From: Prunella strophiata
Taxonomy: Eukaryota; Chordata; Aves; Passeriformes; Prunellidae
NCBI GenBank assembly: GCA_036583965.1
Contig: JAZBQD010000019.1
Span: forward strand, 18,598,085 to 18,662,084
DNA length: 64,000 bases
Direction: 5' to 3'
In this document: one piece after another, positions 62,597 through 64,000 of the stretch
Position numbering within the stretch: position 1 is the stretch's first letter
Layout: each line of letters opens with the position of its first letter
Notes under the pieces: model-generated
The model's input: the letters and a program-made list of their open reading frames with translations, nothing else
Database searches by the model: none
What the model was told of the DNA's origin: nothing
Program-made: the position numbers and the translations under genes

Positions 62597-64000
62597 AAGT
62601 TTGACCACTTTAAGATATGACATTTTATACATTACCTCTAACTTTAATGTGTGCATAATTAGTATAAGTTGGCATAGTGCCATTTCTTCTAACAGAACTC
62701 TGTTGACTTACTACACCTTAAGATCTTGCTCATTAGCAGCAGTTATCCTCAATTTGCTATGATAATATTAATATATGCCTGTTAGGAATTTTTTTAAAAG
62801 ACAAATATTTAGAGAGTCTTTGATACCTTGCTTCTCATAATGCCTATGGAAATGTAGGTTGTCTAAATGTAATGTGTCTTGAAAATGAGAGTAATTGTCC
62901 AGCTGGTAGGAAATTTCAGTGGGTCATAACACCTTTTTTTTGTCCAAAAATATTTTTTTAAAAATCAAAACAATATTATGTTAAGAAAAAAATAATTTAC
63001 AAAATGTCAACAAATAGATTATTTCTTAAATACATCAATTTTACTTCATATTATTTGCTTTCATAAAAGTGCATTTGCATTATTTTTATTTGTGCCTGGC
63101 TATGATCTACCTAGAGGGTAAATTAGGTCCCTCTTCAGGTAGAAGGAGATGTTATTTTTCAGCAGTGGCATTTTTCATAAGGAAAATAAGCCTATTCTGT
63201 TAAGGAACATTGTAGCAAGATAAAGTAGAAGAGGAGGAAAACCCAAGGAGGAAAACCAACTGATTGTTTCTTAGGTTTATTCATACATACTCATATGAAA
63301 ATACATTCCTGTTATGTGGATCAGTTTTATTATTCTTACAACAGGCTATATTATTTTATGGATGGAGCAGTTACTAATATTGAATTGATAATACTGGAAC
63401 ATAAATACTGTAGTAACTATTTTAACTGATTACCAGAGAGAAAAATATGAAAAAAATATCTAGAATTAGAATTATAACTTATTTAAATAGAAATATAAAA
63501 AGTCTGTATGGAAAACAGAGTTTTGGTAAAAAAAAAAAAAAATAAAACGTTCTGCAATGTAGTTTGATCTTCTGACATCAATTTTTTTAGTCCCTTTTGA
63601 GAGGCAAAGGCTTTTTAATATTTTCCTCCATGTTTATACATTAATGTAATATTCCTTCTTCATGCTGGTAAGCTACATCTGGGGAGAACACATAAATGTA
63701 AGTTATAAAAAGAATGGGTTTGAAAAGCACAACCATTTTTTATTTAGATACTGGCTGCACACTTAATTGATCTATTATGAAAACGTGACTCATTTAGTGC
63801 TCCAAAAGATTAAAGTAATACTTAATAAAAACCAATACATTCAAGTATGTTTAAAACACTTATTGTAACAGTTGACTGTACTTAAAATAGATCTTTAAGT
63901 CAGTGGGAACATAAAAAATTTTAAAGGGTAAAAATATCTTATTTCTTTGCCAGCAACTCTACATCAGAGCACAGCACAGCAGCTCACCATAGTGTGTGCA
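62597..64000. other. AT-rich non-coding stretch, nothing recognised
   Basis: Very AT-rich, with A runs near 63528-63545. No repeat family, RNA or coding segment could be assigned. Confidence 0.55.

Noticed and set aside
1..64000. Prokaryotic features: operons, CRISPR arrays, defence systems, phage or plasmid genes, tRNA and rRNA genes
   Set aside because: None seen. Repeat content, base composition and lack of dense coding sequence identify vertebrate nuclear DNA; no spaced direct-repeat array or tRNA-like box pattern was noticed on reading.

Overview
This is an AT-rich, gene-poor stretch of a vertebrate nuclear genome, almost certainly from a bird and probably a songbird. The main evidence is CR1 (chicken repeat 1) LINE fragments, recognised by their ORF2 C-terminal protein and their tail of repeated ATTCTATG-type octamers, together with short solo LTRs of endogenous retroviruses. 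I see no operons, ribosome-binding sites, rRNA, tRNA, CRISPR array or bacterial/phage gene. No complete protein-coding gene can be supported. The long open frames are mostly chance frames or lie inside repeats.

Layout. 1-5920 is AT-rich non-coding DNA with a few splice-bounded open segments. 5921-6545 is a TTCC microsatellite interrupted by a very unusual G-run-rich, CpG-bearing block of about 465 bp. 6921-7678 holds two CR1 fragments in opposite orientation with their tails pointing outward. An old CR1 relic lies at about 10781-11090. Three minus-strand segments (3647-3755, 11245-11319, 12168-12233) have good splice-site signals and a single open frame, but their phases do not join into a proven gene. 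18389-19650 is a repeat mosaic: a solo LTR, a broken class III (ERV-L-like) pol relic, an LTR-like relic and a CR1 fragment. 25830-27440 has a GC-richer, retroelement-like block followed by a 5'-truncated CR1. 33611-34060 looks like an old LTR. 37681-37829 forms a long imperfect hairpin. 44660-44964 is a second solo LTR, about 95% identical by eye to the one at 18389 but inverted, with a clean 6-bp target-site duplication. It splits a small GC-rich patch.

The best host-gene signal is near the right side on the plus strand. Segments 53247-53324 and 56669-56753 each have consensus splice sites, and their reading frames join in phase. Two further splice-bounded blocks follow (57415-57485 and from 57664), but the joined frame stops at the start of the third. 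This could be the end of a coding gene, a decayed gene, or a spliced non-coding RNA. I do not recognise the protein.

I did not find a new biological system. The items most worth checking are the G-rich block in the microsatellite, the 37.7-kb hairpin, the phase-compatible exon pair, and the two unassigned frames at 20962-21414 and 62309-62596.
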